From contig DATAGP010000066.1 of the NCBI GenBank assembly GCA_036263655.1, positions 54,395 through 118,394 of the forward strand: a stretch of DNA of 64,000 nucleotides, written 5' to 3'. Of this stretch, positions 27,871 through 36,736 are shown in pieces. Both the position numbers and the translations under genes were made by a program. Numbering within the stretch: the first letter of the stretch is position 1; every line of letters starts with the position of its first letter. The stretch is from Schlegelella_A sp036263655 (GTDB taxonomy: Bacteria > Pseudomonadota > Gammaproteobacteria > Burkholderiales > Burkholderiaceae_C). Under the pieces are notes generated by a model. It did no database searches. It was not told where the DNA came from and worked only from the letters and a program-made list of their open reading frames with translations.

Positions 27871-29159
27871 TCCAGGACTGGATCCCGGCGATCCTGATGT
27901 GCGTGCTGTTCGCCATCAACACGCCGATCGCCTTCGCCATCGCCCTCGCCGCGCTCTCGTTCTTCCTGCTCGACGGCTCGATCCCGCTCAACATCTTCGT
28001 GCAGAAGATGGTGACCGCGACCGACTCGTATCCGTTGCTGGCGATCCCGTTCTTCGTGCTCGCCGGCGCGATCATGAACGCCGCCGGCATCACGCGGAAG
28101 CTGCTCGGCCTCGCCGACGCGCTCGCCGGTCACCTCACCGGCGCGCTGGCGCAGATGTGCACGATCCTGGCGACGCTGCTCGGCGGCCTCACCGCATCGT
28201 CGAGCGCCGACGCGGCGATGCTCGCGAAGACGCTCGGCCCCGAGATGACGAAGGCCGGCTACTCGCCGGCGTTCGCAGCGGTGATCACCTCGTGCTCGTC
28301 GATCATCGCCTCCCTCATCCCGCCGTCGATCGGTCTCATCATCTACGGCTATATCTCCGACACCTCGGTGGGCCGGCTCTTCATCGGCGGCATCGTGCCC
28401 GGGCTGCTGCTCGCGACGGTGCTGATGCTCACGACCTACGTGATCTCGAAGCGGCGCGGCTACCTGCCCCTGCGGCGCGAGTTCGCCGGCATGGCGCCGC
28501 TCGGGCGCGCCTTCCTCGACGCGCTGTGGGCCCTGTCGATCCCAGTCTTCATCATCGTCGGCATCCGCTACGGCATCTTCACGCCCACGGAGGCGGGCGC
28601 CATCACCGTGCTCTATGCGGTGCTCGTCGGCATGTTCGCGTACCGGAGCCTCCGGCTGCGTGACCTGCCCCGTATCCTGCGCGAGACCTCGCTGGACACG
28701 GCGTCGGTGATGCTGATGATCTGCGCCGCCAGCGCCTTCGGCTTCTATCTCGCCTGGGAGCGCCTGCCGCCGAAGATGGCGGAATGGCTGGTGACGCTGA
28801 CGAGCGACCCGACCGCGCTGCTTCTCCTGCTCAACGCCATGCTGATCGTGCTCGGCACGGCGATCGAAGGGACGTCGGCGCTCATCATCCTGACCCCGAT
28901 CCTGATCCCGGTGATCGCCAAGCTCGGCATCGACCCGGTCCACTTCGGCATCGTGCTGGTCGCGAATTTGACGATCGCCGGCGTCACGCCGCCGGTCGGA
29001 CAGATGATGTTCATCAGCTCGCAGGTGCTGAAGGTGCCGATGAACAAGTACACCGTCGAGGTGCTGCCCTTCCTCGGCGCGATGATGGGCGTGCTGCTGC
29101 TCCTGACGCTGTTCCCGCAGCTCACGACCTGGCTGCCGAACCTGATGTACGGCAAATGA
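27867..29159 (+). CDS. dctM: TRAP transporter large membrane subunit (DctM)
   Basis: This is a 430-residue permease with about 11-12 helices. Family signatures include PLLAIPFFVLAGAIMNAAG, PSIGLIIYGYIS and VTPPVGQMMFISSQV. It starts at a GTG that overlaps the dctQ stop (GTGA), implying coupled translation. Together with DctP and DctQ it takes up the presumed carboxylate substrate using an ion gradient. Confidence 0.93.
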   Translation: MIQDWIPAILMCVLFAINTPIAFAIALAALSFFLLDGSIPLNIFVQKMVTATDSYPLLAIPFFVLAGAIMNAAGITRKLLGLADALAGHLTGALAQMCTILATLLGGLTASSSADAAMLAKTLGPEMTKAGYSPAFAAVITSCSSIIASLIPPSIGLIIYGYISDTSVGRLFIGGIVPGLLLATVLMLTTYVISKRRGYLPLRREFAGMAPLGRAFLDALWALSIPVFIIVGIRYGIFTPTEAGAITVLYAVLVGMFAYRSLRLRDLPRILRETSLDTASVMLMICAASAFGFYLAWERLPPKMAEWLVTLTSDPTALLLLLNAMLIVLGTAIEGTSALIILTPILIPVIAKLGIDPVHFGIVLVANLTIAGVTPPVGQMMFISSQVLKVPMNKYTVEVLPFLGAMMGVLLLLTLFPQLTTWLPNLMYGK

Positions 29160-29172
29160 AGGGAGCGCCGTG

Positions 29173-30273
29173 ATGCGCTATCAGGCCGCGATCCTCGAGA
29201 GGACCGGTGCGCCGCTCGTGATCGGCGAGGCGACGCTCGGTGACCTCGCGCCCACCGACGTGCTGATCCGCAATCGCGCGAGCGGCCTCTGCCATACCGA
29301 CCTGGAGGTGATCGACGGCAGCCTCGCCTACCCGCTGCCGATCGTCCTCGGCCACGAGGGCGCCGGGGTCGTCGAGGCGGTCGGCGCCGCGGTGACGCAG
29401 GTCCGGCCCGGCGACCACGTCGTCGCCTCGTGGAACCCGCACTGCGGCCACTGCTTCTACTGCGAGCGCGACCTGCCCATCCTGTGCGAGCCCTTCACCC
29501 GGCATCAGCCGCAGGGCCGGATGCTCGACGGCGCCTCGCGGCTGTCCTGGCGCGGCGCGACGCTGCACCACTTCTCGGTGGTCTCGTCGCACGCGGCGTA
29601 CTCGGTCGTTCCCGAGTCGGGGGCGATCGTGGTGCCGAAGGAGATCCCGTTCGATCGCGCCTGCCTCATCGGCTGCGGCGTGATGACCGGCGTCGGCGCG
29701 GTGTGCCGGCTGGCGAAGGTCGCGCCGGGCAGCCACGTCGTCGTCGTCGGCTGCGGCGCCGTCGGCCTCAATGCGATCCAGGCCGCGGTGCTGATGCAGG
29801 CGGCCACCGTGATCGCCATCGATCGCGATGCGGCGAAGCTCGCCATGGCGCAGCGCTTCGGCGCGACCCATGCGCTGCCGAGCGACGAGGACACGATCGC
29901 GGCGGTGAAGGCGCTCACCGACGGCCGCGGCAGCGACTACGTCTTCGAAGCTGCCGGCGCCGAGGCCACCCTGCAGCTCGCCCTGGAGGTGACGCGCCCG
30001 GGCGGTCACCTCGTGATCCTCGGCAAGACCGACGTGCAGAAGAAGGTGAGCCTGCGCTTCGGCTCGCTCATGGGCGAAAAGCGCATCGTCCGCTCGAGCT
30101 ACGGCGGCGCCCGGCCACGCCGCGACTTCCCCTGGCTGGCGCAGCTCTATCTCGAGGGCAAGCTCGAGCTCGACGCGCTCATCACCCGGCGCCTGCCGCT
30201 GGCGCAGATCAACGAGGGCTTCGACGCCATGCGCCGCGGCGAAGGCGTGCGCACGGTCGTGGTCTTCGAATGA
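29173..30273 (+). CDS. Zinc-dependent alcohol dehydrogenase (class III-like)
   Basis: This is a 366-residue MDR-family enzyme. The catalytic zinc ligands are Cys40 and His61-Glu62 (GHEGAG). The structural zinc site is the four-cysteine run CGHCFYC...C, and the coenzyme site is VVVVGCGAVGLNA. The order of motifs resembles class III (formaldehyde/long-chain) dehydrogenases. It probably oxidises an alcohol or hydroxy acid produced in this operon. A GTG just before the ATG at 29173 could also serve as start; AGGGAG precedes both. Confidence 0.9.
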   Translation: MRYQAAILERTGAPLVIGEATLGDLAPTDVLIRNRASGLCHTDLEVIDGSLAYPLPIVLGHEGAGVVEAVGAAVTQVRPGDHVVASWNPHCGHCFYCERDLPILCEPFTRHQPQGRMLDGASRLSWRGATLHHFSVVSSHAAYSVVPESGAIVVPKEIPFDRACLIGCGVMTGVGAVCRLAKVAPGSHVVVVGCGAVGLNAIQAAVLMQAATVIAIDRDAAKLAMAQRFGATHALPSDEDTIAAVKALTDGRGSDYVFEAAGAEATLQLALEVTRPGGHLVILGKTDVQKKVSLRFGSLMGEKRIVRSSYGGARPRRDFPWLAQLYLEGKLELDALITRRLPLAQINEGFDAMRRGEGVRTVVVFE

Positions 30274-30324
30274 GCGAGCGGTGCCGCTCGGCCGGTGCCG
30301 CCGCTCGTCTGGAGCCTTGAGGCC

Positions 30325-31392
30325 ATGGCCGTCCATCCGCCGCTGCAGCCCGGCTGGATCGACCGGCCGCACCGCCGCCACGAGATCGGCGACCTGCCGC
30401 TCGAATCGGGCAAGACGCTGCGCGACACCTTCGTCAGCTATGTCGTGCACGGCGACGAGTCGCGGCTGCGCGAGGCGCCGGTCCTGCTCACGACCGCCAT
30501 CGGCAGCACCCACCACCGCCTCGATTTCCTGATCGGCGAGGGGCTGGCCTTCGATCCGGCGCGCCGCTGCATCGTCGTCGTCGATGCGCTCGGCAACGGG
30601 CTGTCCTCGTCCCCGTCGAACAGCGCCACGCAGAGCGGCGCCGACTTCCCGCGCATTGCCGTTCGCGACATGGTCGAGTCGCAGCGGCGCCTGATCGACG
30701 ACCTCGGCATCGGCCGCCTGGCGGCGGTTGGCGGCGCCTCCATGGGCGGCATGCAGGCCCTGCAGTGGGCGGTGAGCCATCCTCAGCGCATGGACCGGGT
30801 CGTGGCGATGACGCCGATGGCGCGCACCGCACGCTGGTCGCAGCTGATGAACGAGATGTCGCGACGCGCCCTGTTCGTCGATGCCGCGTGCCGCGTGCCG
30901 CGGCCGCGCGCCGAGGCGATGCGGCTGTGGCTGCCGCTGACCCAGCTCCTCATGCCGCGCACGCCGCGCGCGCTCGAGGCTTTCGATACCCGCCAGGCGA
31001 TGCTCGACTGGCTCGCCGACGCCGAGGCGCGTGCCGAGCGCGAGGGTGCCGATCCGTTCGACTGGGCCTGCCAGACGCGGGCCTACGACGGCCACGACGT
31101 CGGCGTGTCCCGTGCTTCGACGAGAGGCGCGAGGGAAGCTGACGCTGCGCCTGCCGCCGACCCGGCCGACGCGACCCGGCGCGCGCTCGTAAGCATCGCC
31201 GCCGAGGTGCTCGTCCTCGCGCCGGCGCTCGACCTCTACAACCCCGCTGAGGCAGCGCGCGAGCTGGCCCACGACATCCCGCGCGCGCGCTTCGTCGCGC
31301 TGCCCGGCGACGAGGGGCATCGCGCCGCCAGCGGCACCGCGGCCGAGCCCACTGTCGTCCTGCAGGAGACGATCCGCGCCTTCCTCGCTTGA
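30325..31392 (+). CDS. MetX-like alpha/beta-fold acyltransferase/hydrolase
   Basis: This is a 355-residue alpha/beta-hydrolase related to homoserine O-acetyltransferase. It has the nucleophile motif GGASMGGMQALQW, an acid in LAPALDLYNP and a histidine in GDEGHRAAS. True MetX enzymes show a similar GGSMGGMQALEW block, but operon position suggests a catabolic hydrolase or transacylase, not methionine synthesis. An insert near residues 255-290 is low in complexity. It is last in the IclR-associated run. GAGG precedes the ATG at 30325. Confidence 0.78.
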   Translation: MAVHPPLQPGWIDRPHRRHEIGDLPLESGKTLRDTFVSYVVHGDESRLREAPVLLTTAIGSTHHRLDFLIGEGLAFDPARRCIVVVDALGNGLSSSPSNSATQSGADFPRIAVRDMVESQRRLIDDLGIGRLAAVGGASMGGMQALQWAVSHPQRMDRVVAMTPMARTARWSQLMNEMSRRALFVDAACRVPRPRAEAMRLWLPLTQLLMPRTPRALEAFDTRQAMLDWLADAEARAEREGADPFDWACQTRAYDGHDVGVSRASTRGAREADAAPAADPADATRRALVSIAAEVLVLAPALDLYNPAEAARELAHDIPRARFVALPGDEGHRAASGTAAEPTVVLQETIRAFLA

Positions 31393-31417
31393 GGCGTCCT
31401 GCCCTGAGAATGGGGCC

Positions 31418-32125
31418 ATGCCCTCCCGACCGCACGGACCGCCGCGGCGCGCGCCGCGGCCTGCGCCCGCCGCCGCGCCGGTCGGCCCGCTCGACGACGC
31501 CGAGCTCGACACGCTCCAGGCCCGGCTCGACGCGGTGCCGGCGCCGCTCGAGCCGCTCGACCTGGCGATGGTCGACGGGCTGCTCTGTGCCGTCCTGGTC
31601 CAGCCGGCGCCGCCCCCGCCCGAGCGCTGGCTGCCCTTCGTGACCGACATCGACGGCCGACCGCTCCCGAAGGGCTTCGATGCCGCGCCGCTGCATGCGC
31701 TGGTGCTCCGCCGCCACGCCGAGCTCGCCGCTGCGATCGCCGAGCGGCGCTGGTTCGACCCCTGGGTGTTGGAGGTCGAATCCGGCGACGAGGACGAGTG
31801 GAGCGAGGAAGAGGCGGTGCACGCCGCCGTCTACCCGTGGGTCGCGGGCTTCGCCACCGGCTTCGAGACCTTCCCCGGCCTGGCCCAAGCCGCCGACGAG
31901 GAGGACCTCCTCGAGCCGCTGGCGCTGCTCTATCGCCATCTCGACGCCGACGACATCGAGGACGATGCCGCCTTGCGCGTGGCGATCGACGCCGAGGAGC
32001 CGGCCGCCGACCTGGCCGACGCCGTCGAGGGTCTCGTCCGCGCGACGCTGTTGCTTGCCGACCTCGCGGCCCCCGACGCAGCGCCTCCCGCGACGCGACC
32101 GCCGCGTCGACCCTCGCGCCGGTAG
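31418..32125 (+). CDS. UPF0149/YecA-family protein
   Basis: This is a 235-residue acidic protein. The family core is visible as LDLAMVDGLLCAVLVQPAP, then WLPFVTD and an aromatic stretch AVYPWVAGFATGFETFPGL. The function of UPF0149 proteins is not established. The usual C-terminal SEC-C zinc motif is absent, and the tail is proline/arginine-rich. It starts 25 bp after the MetX-like gene and converges on priA. Confidence 0.82.
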   Translation: MPSRPHGPPRRAPRPAPAAAPVGPLDDAELDTLQARLDAVPAPLEPLDLAMVDGLLCAVLVQPAPPPPERWLPFVTDIDGRPLPKGFDAAPLHALVLRRHAELAAAIAERRWFDPWVLEVESGDEDEWSEEEAVHAAVYPWVAGFATGFETFPGLAQAADEEDLLEPLALLYRHLDADDIEDDAALRVAIDAEEPAADLADAVEGLVRATLLLADLAAPDAAPPATRPPRRPSRR

Positions 32126-32132
32126 ACCGCTC

Positions 32133-32147
32133 CCGGTCGACGACCGG
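32133..32147. terminator. Hairpin between UPF0149 gene and priA
   Basis: CCGGTCG-A-CGACCGG is a perfect dyad in the 75-bp gap between convergent genes. A second, weaker pairing (GACCC/GGGTC) lies nearer priA. There is no T-tract. Confidence 0.35.
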
Positions 32148-32200
32148 ACGGCTGACGGCTCGACCGTCCCGTCGGACCCGCTCGCCCGGTGGGTCGGGCG

Positions 32201-34324
32201 CTAGATCGTCAGCGGGTCGACGTCGACCGCCCAGCGCAGGATGCGCTGCTCGGCACCGGTGCGCGACGCGCGCAGGGCGTCCAGCTGCGGCAGCCAGGCG
32301 CGGAGCATCGCCTGCAGGCCGGGCCGCGACGCCGACTCGACGAGCATCTGCATCCGCTCGACGTCCGCGACCCGGGCGACGCTGACCGGCACGGGGGCGT
32401 AGATCACCACCTCGGCCCTCTCCGGGAGCGCGCGCGCCGCTTCATCCGCCGCCGCCAGGAAGTCGCGCGCCGCCGCGGCCGTCCCGGCTTCAGCACGCAG
32501 CAGCGCCAGGTGCGAGTAGGGCGGCAAGCCCGCGTGCTCGCGCTCTTTCAGCTGGGCGGCGGCGAAGGCGCCGTAGTCGTGGCGGGCGAGCGCCATGTAG
32601 AGCGGATGGTTCGGGTGCCGCGTCTGGATCCACATCTCGCTCGGCAACCCGGTCGCGGCATCGCGGCCGGCGCGGCCCGCGGCCTGCATCAGCAGCGCGA
32701 ACAGCCGTTCCGGGGCCCGGAAGTCGCTGCTGAAGAGCGAGGTGTCGGGGTTGACGGCGGCGACCAGGCTGATGCGGCGGAAGTCGTGCCCCTTGGCCAC
32801 CATCTGCGTGCCGACGAGGATGTCGACCTCGCCGGCGTGGACGGCACCGAGCTGCGCCTCGAGCGAGCCTTTGCGCCGGGTGCTGTCGGCGTCGATGCGG
32901 GCGATGCGCGCGTCGGGGAGAAGCTCCCCGAGCTGTTCCTCGAGCCGCTCGGTGCCGCGTCCGACCGGCGCGATGTCGGGATTGCCGCAGTCCGGGCAGG
33001 CGCGCGGCACCCGTTCACCCAGGCCGCAGTGGTGGCAGCGGAGGCTGCGGTCCTGCTTGTGGAAGACGCGCCAGGCGCTGCAGTGCGGGCAGCTGCTCAT
33101 CCAGGCGCATTCGCCGCATTGCAGGACGGGAGCGTAGCCGCGACGGTTGAGGAACAGCAGGCTCTGCTCGCCGCGCTCGACGCGCTGGCGCAGGGCGGCG
33201 ACGAGCTGCGGCGCCAGCCCGGGCGCGGTGCCGGGCTGGGGCGCGGCGCGTAGGCCTTCGTTGGCGCGCGGCAGGCTCCCCATGTCGACGACGCGCAGCG
33301 TCGGCCAGGCCGCGCCGCCGATGCGCGTCGGCAGGGTCAGCCGAAGGTAGCGGCCGCTCTCGGCGCTGCGCCAGCTCTCGAGCGACGGCGTCGCCGAGCC
33401 GAGCAGGACCGGCACGCTCTCGTGGTGGCCGCGCCAGACGGCGAGGTCGCGCGCGGAGTAGCGGGCGCCCTCCTGCTGCTTGTACGAGGGGTCGTGCTCC
33501 TCGTCGACGACGACGAGGCCGAGGCGCGGCAGCGACGCGAACACCGCCAGCCGGGTGCCGAGGACGAGGTCGGCGAGGCCGAGATGGGCGGCGAGCCAGC
33601 TGCGCAGCCGCTGCGCCGGCGTCAGGCCGCTGTGCAGGGCGACGATCCGCCGCCCGGCGAAGCGCGCCGTGAAGCGCGCCACCAGCTGCGGCGTCAGGTT
33701 GATCTCGGGGACGAGCACGAGCGCCTGCTTGCCGCCGCCGAGGACCGCTTCCGCCGCGCGCAGGTAGACCTCGGTCTTGCCGCTGCCGGTCACCCCGTGC
33801 AGCAGCACGGTGCCGGGCCCCGCCTGCGTGCCGGCGGCGGCGATGGCATCGATCGCCGCGGCCTGGTCGCCGGTCAGCGCCGGCAACGGCTCCGTCGTCG
33901 CCGCGGCGCCGGCCGGCGCCGGCAGGCGCTTGTAGAGGCGGCGCACGCGGTCGGCGACGCCCTGGCTGTCGAGACGACGCAGCTCCGGCGGCAGGACGGA
34001 CAGGGCGAGCTCGCCGATGCTGCGCTGGTAGTAGGCGGCGGCGAAGTCGGCCAGCGCGCGCCAGGCGGCCGAAAGCGGCGGCAGCGCGTCGCACGCGCCG
34101 GCGATGTCGCGCAGCTCACGTCCCGCTCCGGCGTCGCTGCCCCCCTCCCAGACCAGCCCTGCCACTTCGCGCCGGCCGAGGGGGACGCGGACCAGCGTTC
34201 CCGGGGCGAGCAGGTGCTGACTTCGGTAGCTGAGCGCGCCCTCCAGCCCGGCGTGGCGGGGCGCATCGACGGCCACGAGCACTGGGAACCCGACGGCGTC
34301 GCCAGCCTCGTCCGAGAGGCTCAC
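32201..34324 (-). CDS. priA: Primosomal replication-restart helicase PriA
   Basis: PriA reloads the replicative helicase at stalled forks. The 707-residue protein has the N-terminal 3'-end-binding domain (from VLVAVDAP). Helicase motif I is GVTGSGKTEVYL near residue 180 and motif II is VVDEEHDPSYKQ. The embedded eight-cysteine zinc region runs CGECAWMSSCPHC then CHHCG and CPDCG. The C-terminal ssDNA/SSB-binding part is complete. Length is normal. The upstream 335 bp carries DnaA-box-like sites. hemE lies upstream on the same strand. Confidence 0.96.
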   Translation of the reverse strand: MSLSDEAGDAVGFPVLVAVDAPRHAGLEGALSYRSQHLLAPGTLVRVPLGRREVAGLVWEGGSDAGAGRELRDIAGACDALPPLSAAWRALADFAAAYYQRSIGELALSVLPPELRRLDSQGVADRVRRLYKRLPAPAGAAATTEPLPALTGDQAAAIDAIAAAGTQAGPGTVLLHGVTGSGKTEVYLRAAEAVLGGGKQALVLVPEINLTPQLVARFTARFAGRRIVALHSGLTPAQRLRSWLAAHLGLADLVLGTRLAVFASLPRLGLVVVDEEHDPSYKQQEGARYSARDLAVWRGHHESVPVLLGSATPSLESWRSAESGRYLRLTLPTRIGGAAWPTLRVVDMGSLPRANEGLRAAPQPGTAPGLAPQLVAALRQRVERGEQSLLFLNRRGYAPVLQCGECAWMSSCPHCSAWRVFHKQDRSLRCHHCGLGERVPRACPDCGNPDIAPVGRGTERLEEQLGELLPDARIARIDADSTRRKGSLEAQLGAVHAGEVDILVGTQMVAKGHDFRRISLVAAVNPDTSLFSSDFRAPERLFALLMQAAGRAGRDAATGLPSEMWIQTRHPNHPLYMALARHDYGAFAAAQLKEREHAGLPPYSHLALLRAEAGTAAAARDFLAAADEAARALPERAEVVIYAPVPVSVARVADVERMQMLVESASRPGLQAMLRAWLPQLDALRASRTGAEQRILRWAVDVDPLTI

Positions 34325-34659
34325 GCGGACCTCAGCGCGAGTTCAGAAAAACCCTGTAAGTCGATGATTTGGGCTCGTTTTTGTGATTCTCCACTGCTCC
34401 TGTGGACAACTTTGTGGGTAAACCCCCCGGGGCGTCCGCAAACGCTTGCTGCATCTACGTTGCAGACACCTTGCCTGCTTTCGCGGCAGCGATCGACTTC
34501 CAATGAAATCAACGACTTAGGCGAGCCGGCAAAACCCGCCTTGATGCGGCGCAACAGCGCCGTCCGCGTTTGTGACGAACCAGTGAAGTGGGGATAAGTC
34601 AAGCCCTGAGTGCTCACTCACGCCTAAAAGTCCGCACAGGATCGGCTTCGTGATTTTCG
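34325..34659. other. AT-richer priA-hemE intergenic region with DnaA-box-like sites
   Basis: No gene fits in this 335-bp stretch. It contains three 9-mers one base away from the DnaA box (read on the - strand): TTGTCCACA (34401-34409), TTACCCACA (34413-34421) and TTATCCCCA (34589-34597). The first two are 3 bp apart in the same direction. A 13-bp inverted repeat with one mismatch (AAGTCGATGATTT at 34358-34370, AAATCAACGACTT at 34506-34518) brackets the middle. It should also hold the priA promoter and may end the hemE transcript. Confidence 0.6.
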
Positions 34660-35754
34660 TCACGCGGCGGCCGCTTCGTGGTAGGCCGGAGAAAGCTCGT
34701 GGACCGCCTCGACCAGCGTTTCGACGGCCGCCGGCGGGGTGTGCTGGCTGATGCCGTGGCCGAGATTGAACACATGGCCGCTGCCGGGAACGGCCGCCTG
34801 CATCGGCCCGAAACTGGCCAAGGACGCAGCCACCTCCGCGCGGATCGCCTCCGGGCCGGCGAACAGGACGTTCGGGTCGAGGTTGCCCTGCACCGCGACG
34901 CCGGCGCCGACCCGCGCCCGGGCCAGCCCCAGGTTCACGGTCCAGTCGACGCCGACCACGTCGGCGCCCAGCCCGGCGATCGCCTCGAGCCACGGTCCGC
35001 CGCCCTTGGTGAAGACGATGCACGGCACGCGCCGGCCCTCGGCCTCGCGCGTCAGCCGAGCCAGGACGCGCTTGGTGTAAGCCAGGCTGAAGGCCTGGAA
35101 GGCACCGTCGGCCAGGACGCCGCCCCAGCTGTCGAAGACCATCACCGCCTGCGCGCCGGCATCGATCTGGGCATTCAGGTACTCCGCGACGGCGTCGGCG
35201 TTGATCGTGAGGATGCGGTGCAGCAGGTCGGGCCGCGCGTAGAGCATCGTCTTGACCAGCCGGTAGTCGGACGAGCCCGCGCCTTCGACCATGTAGCAGG
35301 CGAGGGTCCACGGGCTGCCGGCGAAGCCGATCAGCGGGACGCGCCCGTCGAGGGCGCGCCGGATCGAGGCGACGGCGTCGAACACGTAGCGGAGCCTGGC
35401 CATGTCGGGCACCGCGAGCGAGTCGACCGCCGCCTCGTCGCGCACCGGCCGCTCGAAGCGCGGACCCTCGCCTTCGGCGAAGCCGAGGCCGAGGCCCATC
35501 GCGTCGGGAACGGTGAGGATGTCGCTGAACAGGATCGCGGCATCGAGGCGGAAGCGCTCGAGCGGCTGCAGCGTCACCTCGGTGGCGTAGGCGGGGTTCG
35601 TGGCCAGGCCCATGAAGCTGCCGGCGCGGGCGCGAGTGGCCTTGTACTCGGGCAGGTAGCGACCCGCCTGGCGCATCAGCCAGACCGGCGTGTAGGCGGT
35701 CGGCTGCGACAGGCAGGCGCGCAAGAAGGTGTCGTTCCGGAGGGCTGCGGGCAT
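34660..35754 (-). CDS. hemE: Uroporphyrinogen decarboxylase
   Basis: HemE removes four carboxyl groups from uroporphyrinogen III to give coproporphyrinogen III in haem synthesis. The 364-residue protein has VWLMRQAGRYLPEY, the FSDILTVPDAMGLG block and the C-terminal NLGHGI. I choose the ATG at 35754 (MPAALRND) because it matches the usual length; the frame could be read 47 codons further but that part overlaps the divergent cysK start. The 61-bp gap to cysK must hold both promoters. Confidence 0.96.
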   Translation of the reverse strand: MPAALRNDTFLRACLSQPTAYTPVWLMRQAGRYLPEYKATRARAGSFMGLATNPAYATEVTLQPLERFRLDAAILFSDILTVPDAMGLGLGFAEGEGPRFERPVRDEAAVDSLAVPDMARLRYVFDAVASIRRALDGRVPLIGFAGSPWTLACYMVEGAGSSDYRLVKTMLYARPDLLHRILTINADAVAEYLNAQIDAGAQAVMVFDSWGGVLADGAFQAFSLAYTKRVLARLTREAEGRRVPCIVFTKGGGPWLEAIAGLGADVVGVDWTVNLGLARARVGAGVAVQGNLDPNVLFAGPEAIRAEVAASLASFGPMQAAVPGSGHVFNLGHGISQHTPPAAVETLVEAVHELSPAYHEAAAA

Positions 35755-35815
35755 GCCGCGATTGTCGTCGGCGGCGCCCATAATCGTCGCGCGCATCCTC
35801 GCAGCGGAGCCCCCC

Positions 35816-36736
35816 ATGCTTGCCAACGACGTCCTGCACACGGTGGGCAACACGCCGCACATCCGCATCAACCGCCTGTTCGGGACGACCCACAACGTCT
35901 ACGTCAAGAGCGAGCGCGCCAACCCGGGCGGCTCGATCAAGGACCGCATCGCGGTGTCGATGGTCGAGGCGGCCGAGTCGGCCGGCGCGCTGAAGCCGGG
36001 CTCGACGATCGTCGAGCCGACCTCGGGCAACACGGGGGTCGGGCTGGCGATGGTCGCGGCGGTGAAGGGCTACAAGCTCGTCCTCGTCATGCCCGACAGC
36101 ATGAGCGTCGAGCGGCGCCGCCTGATGCTCGCTTACGGCGCGACCTTCGTCCTCACGCCGCGCGAGAAGGGCATGAACGGCTCGATCGCCAAGGCGCAGG
36201 AGATCGTCGCCGACACGCCGGGCGCCTGGATGCCGCAGCAGTTCGACAACGCCGCCAACATCGACATCCACGTCCGCACGACGGCGCAGGAGATCGCGGC
36301 CGACTTCCCGAGCGGGATCGAGGCGCTGATCACCGGCGTCGGCACCGGCGGCCACATCACCGGCTGCGCCCAGGTGCTGAAGAAGATGTGGCCGAAGCTG
36401 AAGGTCTACGCGGTCGAGCCGGCGGCGTCGCCGGTGATCAGCGGCGGCAAGCCGAGCCCGCACCCGATCCAGGGCATCGGCGCCGGCTTCATCCCGAAGA
36501 ACCTGCACGCCGACCTGCTCGACGGCGTGATCCAGGTCGAGGCCGACGCGGCGCGCGAGATGGCCCGCCGCTCGGCCCGCGAGGAAGGCCTGCTCGTCGG
36601 CATCTCGTCGGGCGCGACGCTGGCGGCGATCGCCCAGAAGCTGCCCGAGATCCCGCCGGGAACGACGATTCTCGGCTTCAACTACGACACCGGCGAGCGC
36701 TATCTGTCCATCGAAGGCTTCCTGCCGACGGAATGA
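35816..36736 (+). CDS. cysK: Cysteine synthase (O-acetylserine sulfhydrylase)
   Basis: This is a 306-residue PLP enzyme that makes cysteine from O-acetylserine and sulfide. The PLP lysine lies in NPGGSIKDR, the substrate-binding loop is PTSGNTGVG, and the phosphate loop is GVGTGGHITG. C-terminal SSGAT is present. It is closer to CysK than CysM in these loops, though the isozyme call is not certain. Its stop overlaps the creB start (ATGA), so cysK and creB should be transcribed together. Confidence 0.93.
   Translation: MLANDVLHTVGNTPHIRINRLFGTTHNVYVKSERANPGGSIKDRIAVSMVEAAESAGALKPGSTIVEPTSGNTGVGLAMVAAVKGYKLVLVMPDSMSVERRRLMLAYGATFVLTPREKGMNGSIAKAQEIVADTPGAWMPQQFDNAANIDIHVRTTAQEIAADFPSGIEALITGVGTGGHITGCAQVLKKMWPKLKVYAVEPAASPVISGGKPSPHPIQGIGAGFIPKNLHADLLDGVIQVEADAAREMARRSAREEGLLVGISSGATLAAIAQKLPEIPPGTTILGFNYDTGERYLSIEGFLPTE

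Noticed and set aside
34325..34659. Calling the region a chromosome origin
   Set aside because: The DnaA-like sites each have a mismatch, there is no clear AT-rich unwinding element and no dnaA gene in the window. It is kept as a finding only.
34678..36732. Upstream extension of the creB reading frame through hemE and cysK
   Set aside because: The extension is a shadow frame without motifs; CreB begins at the ATG overlapping the cysK stop.
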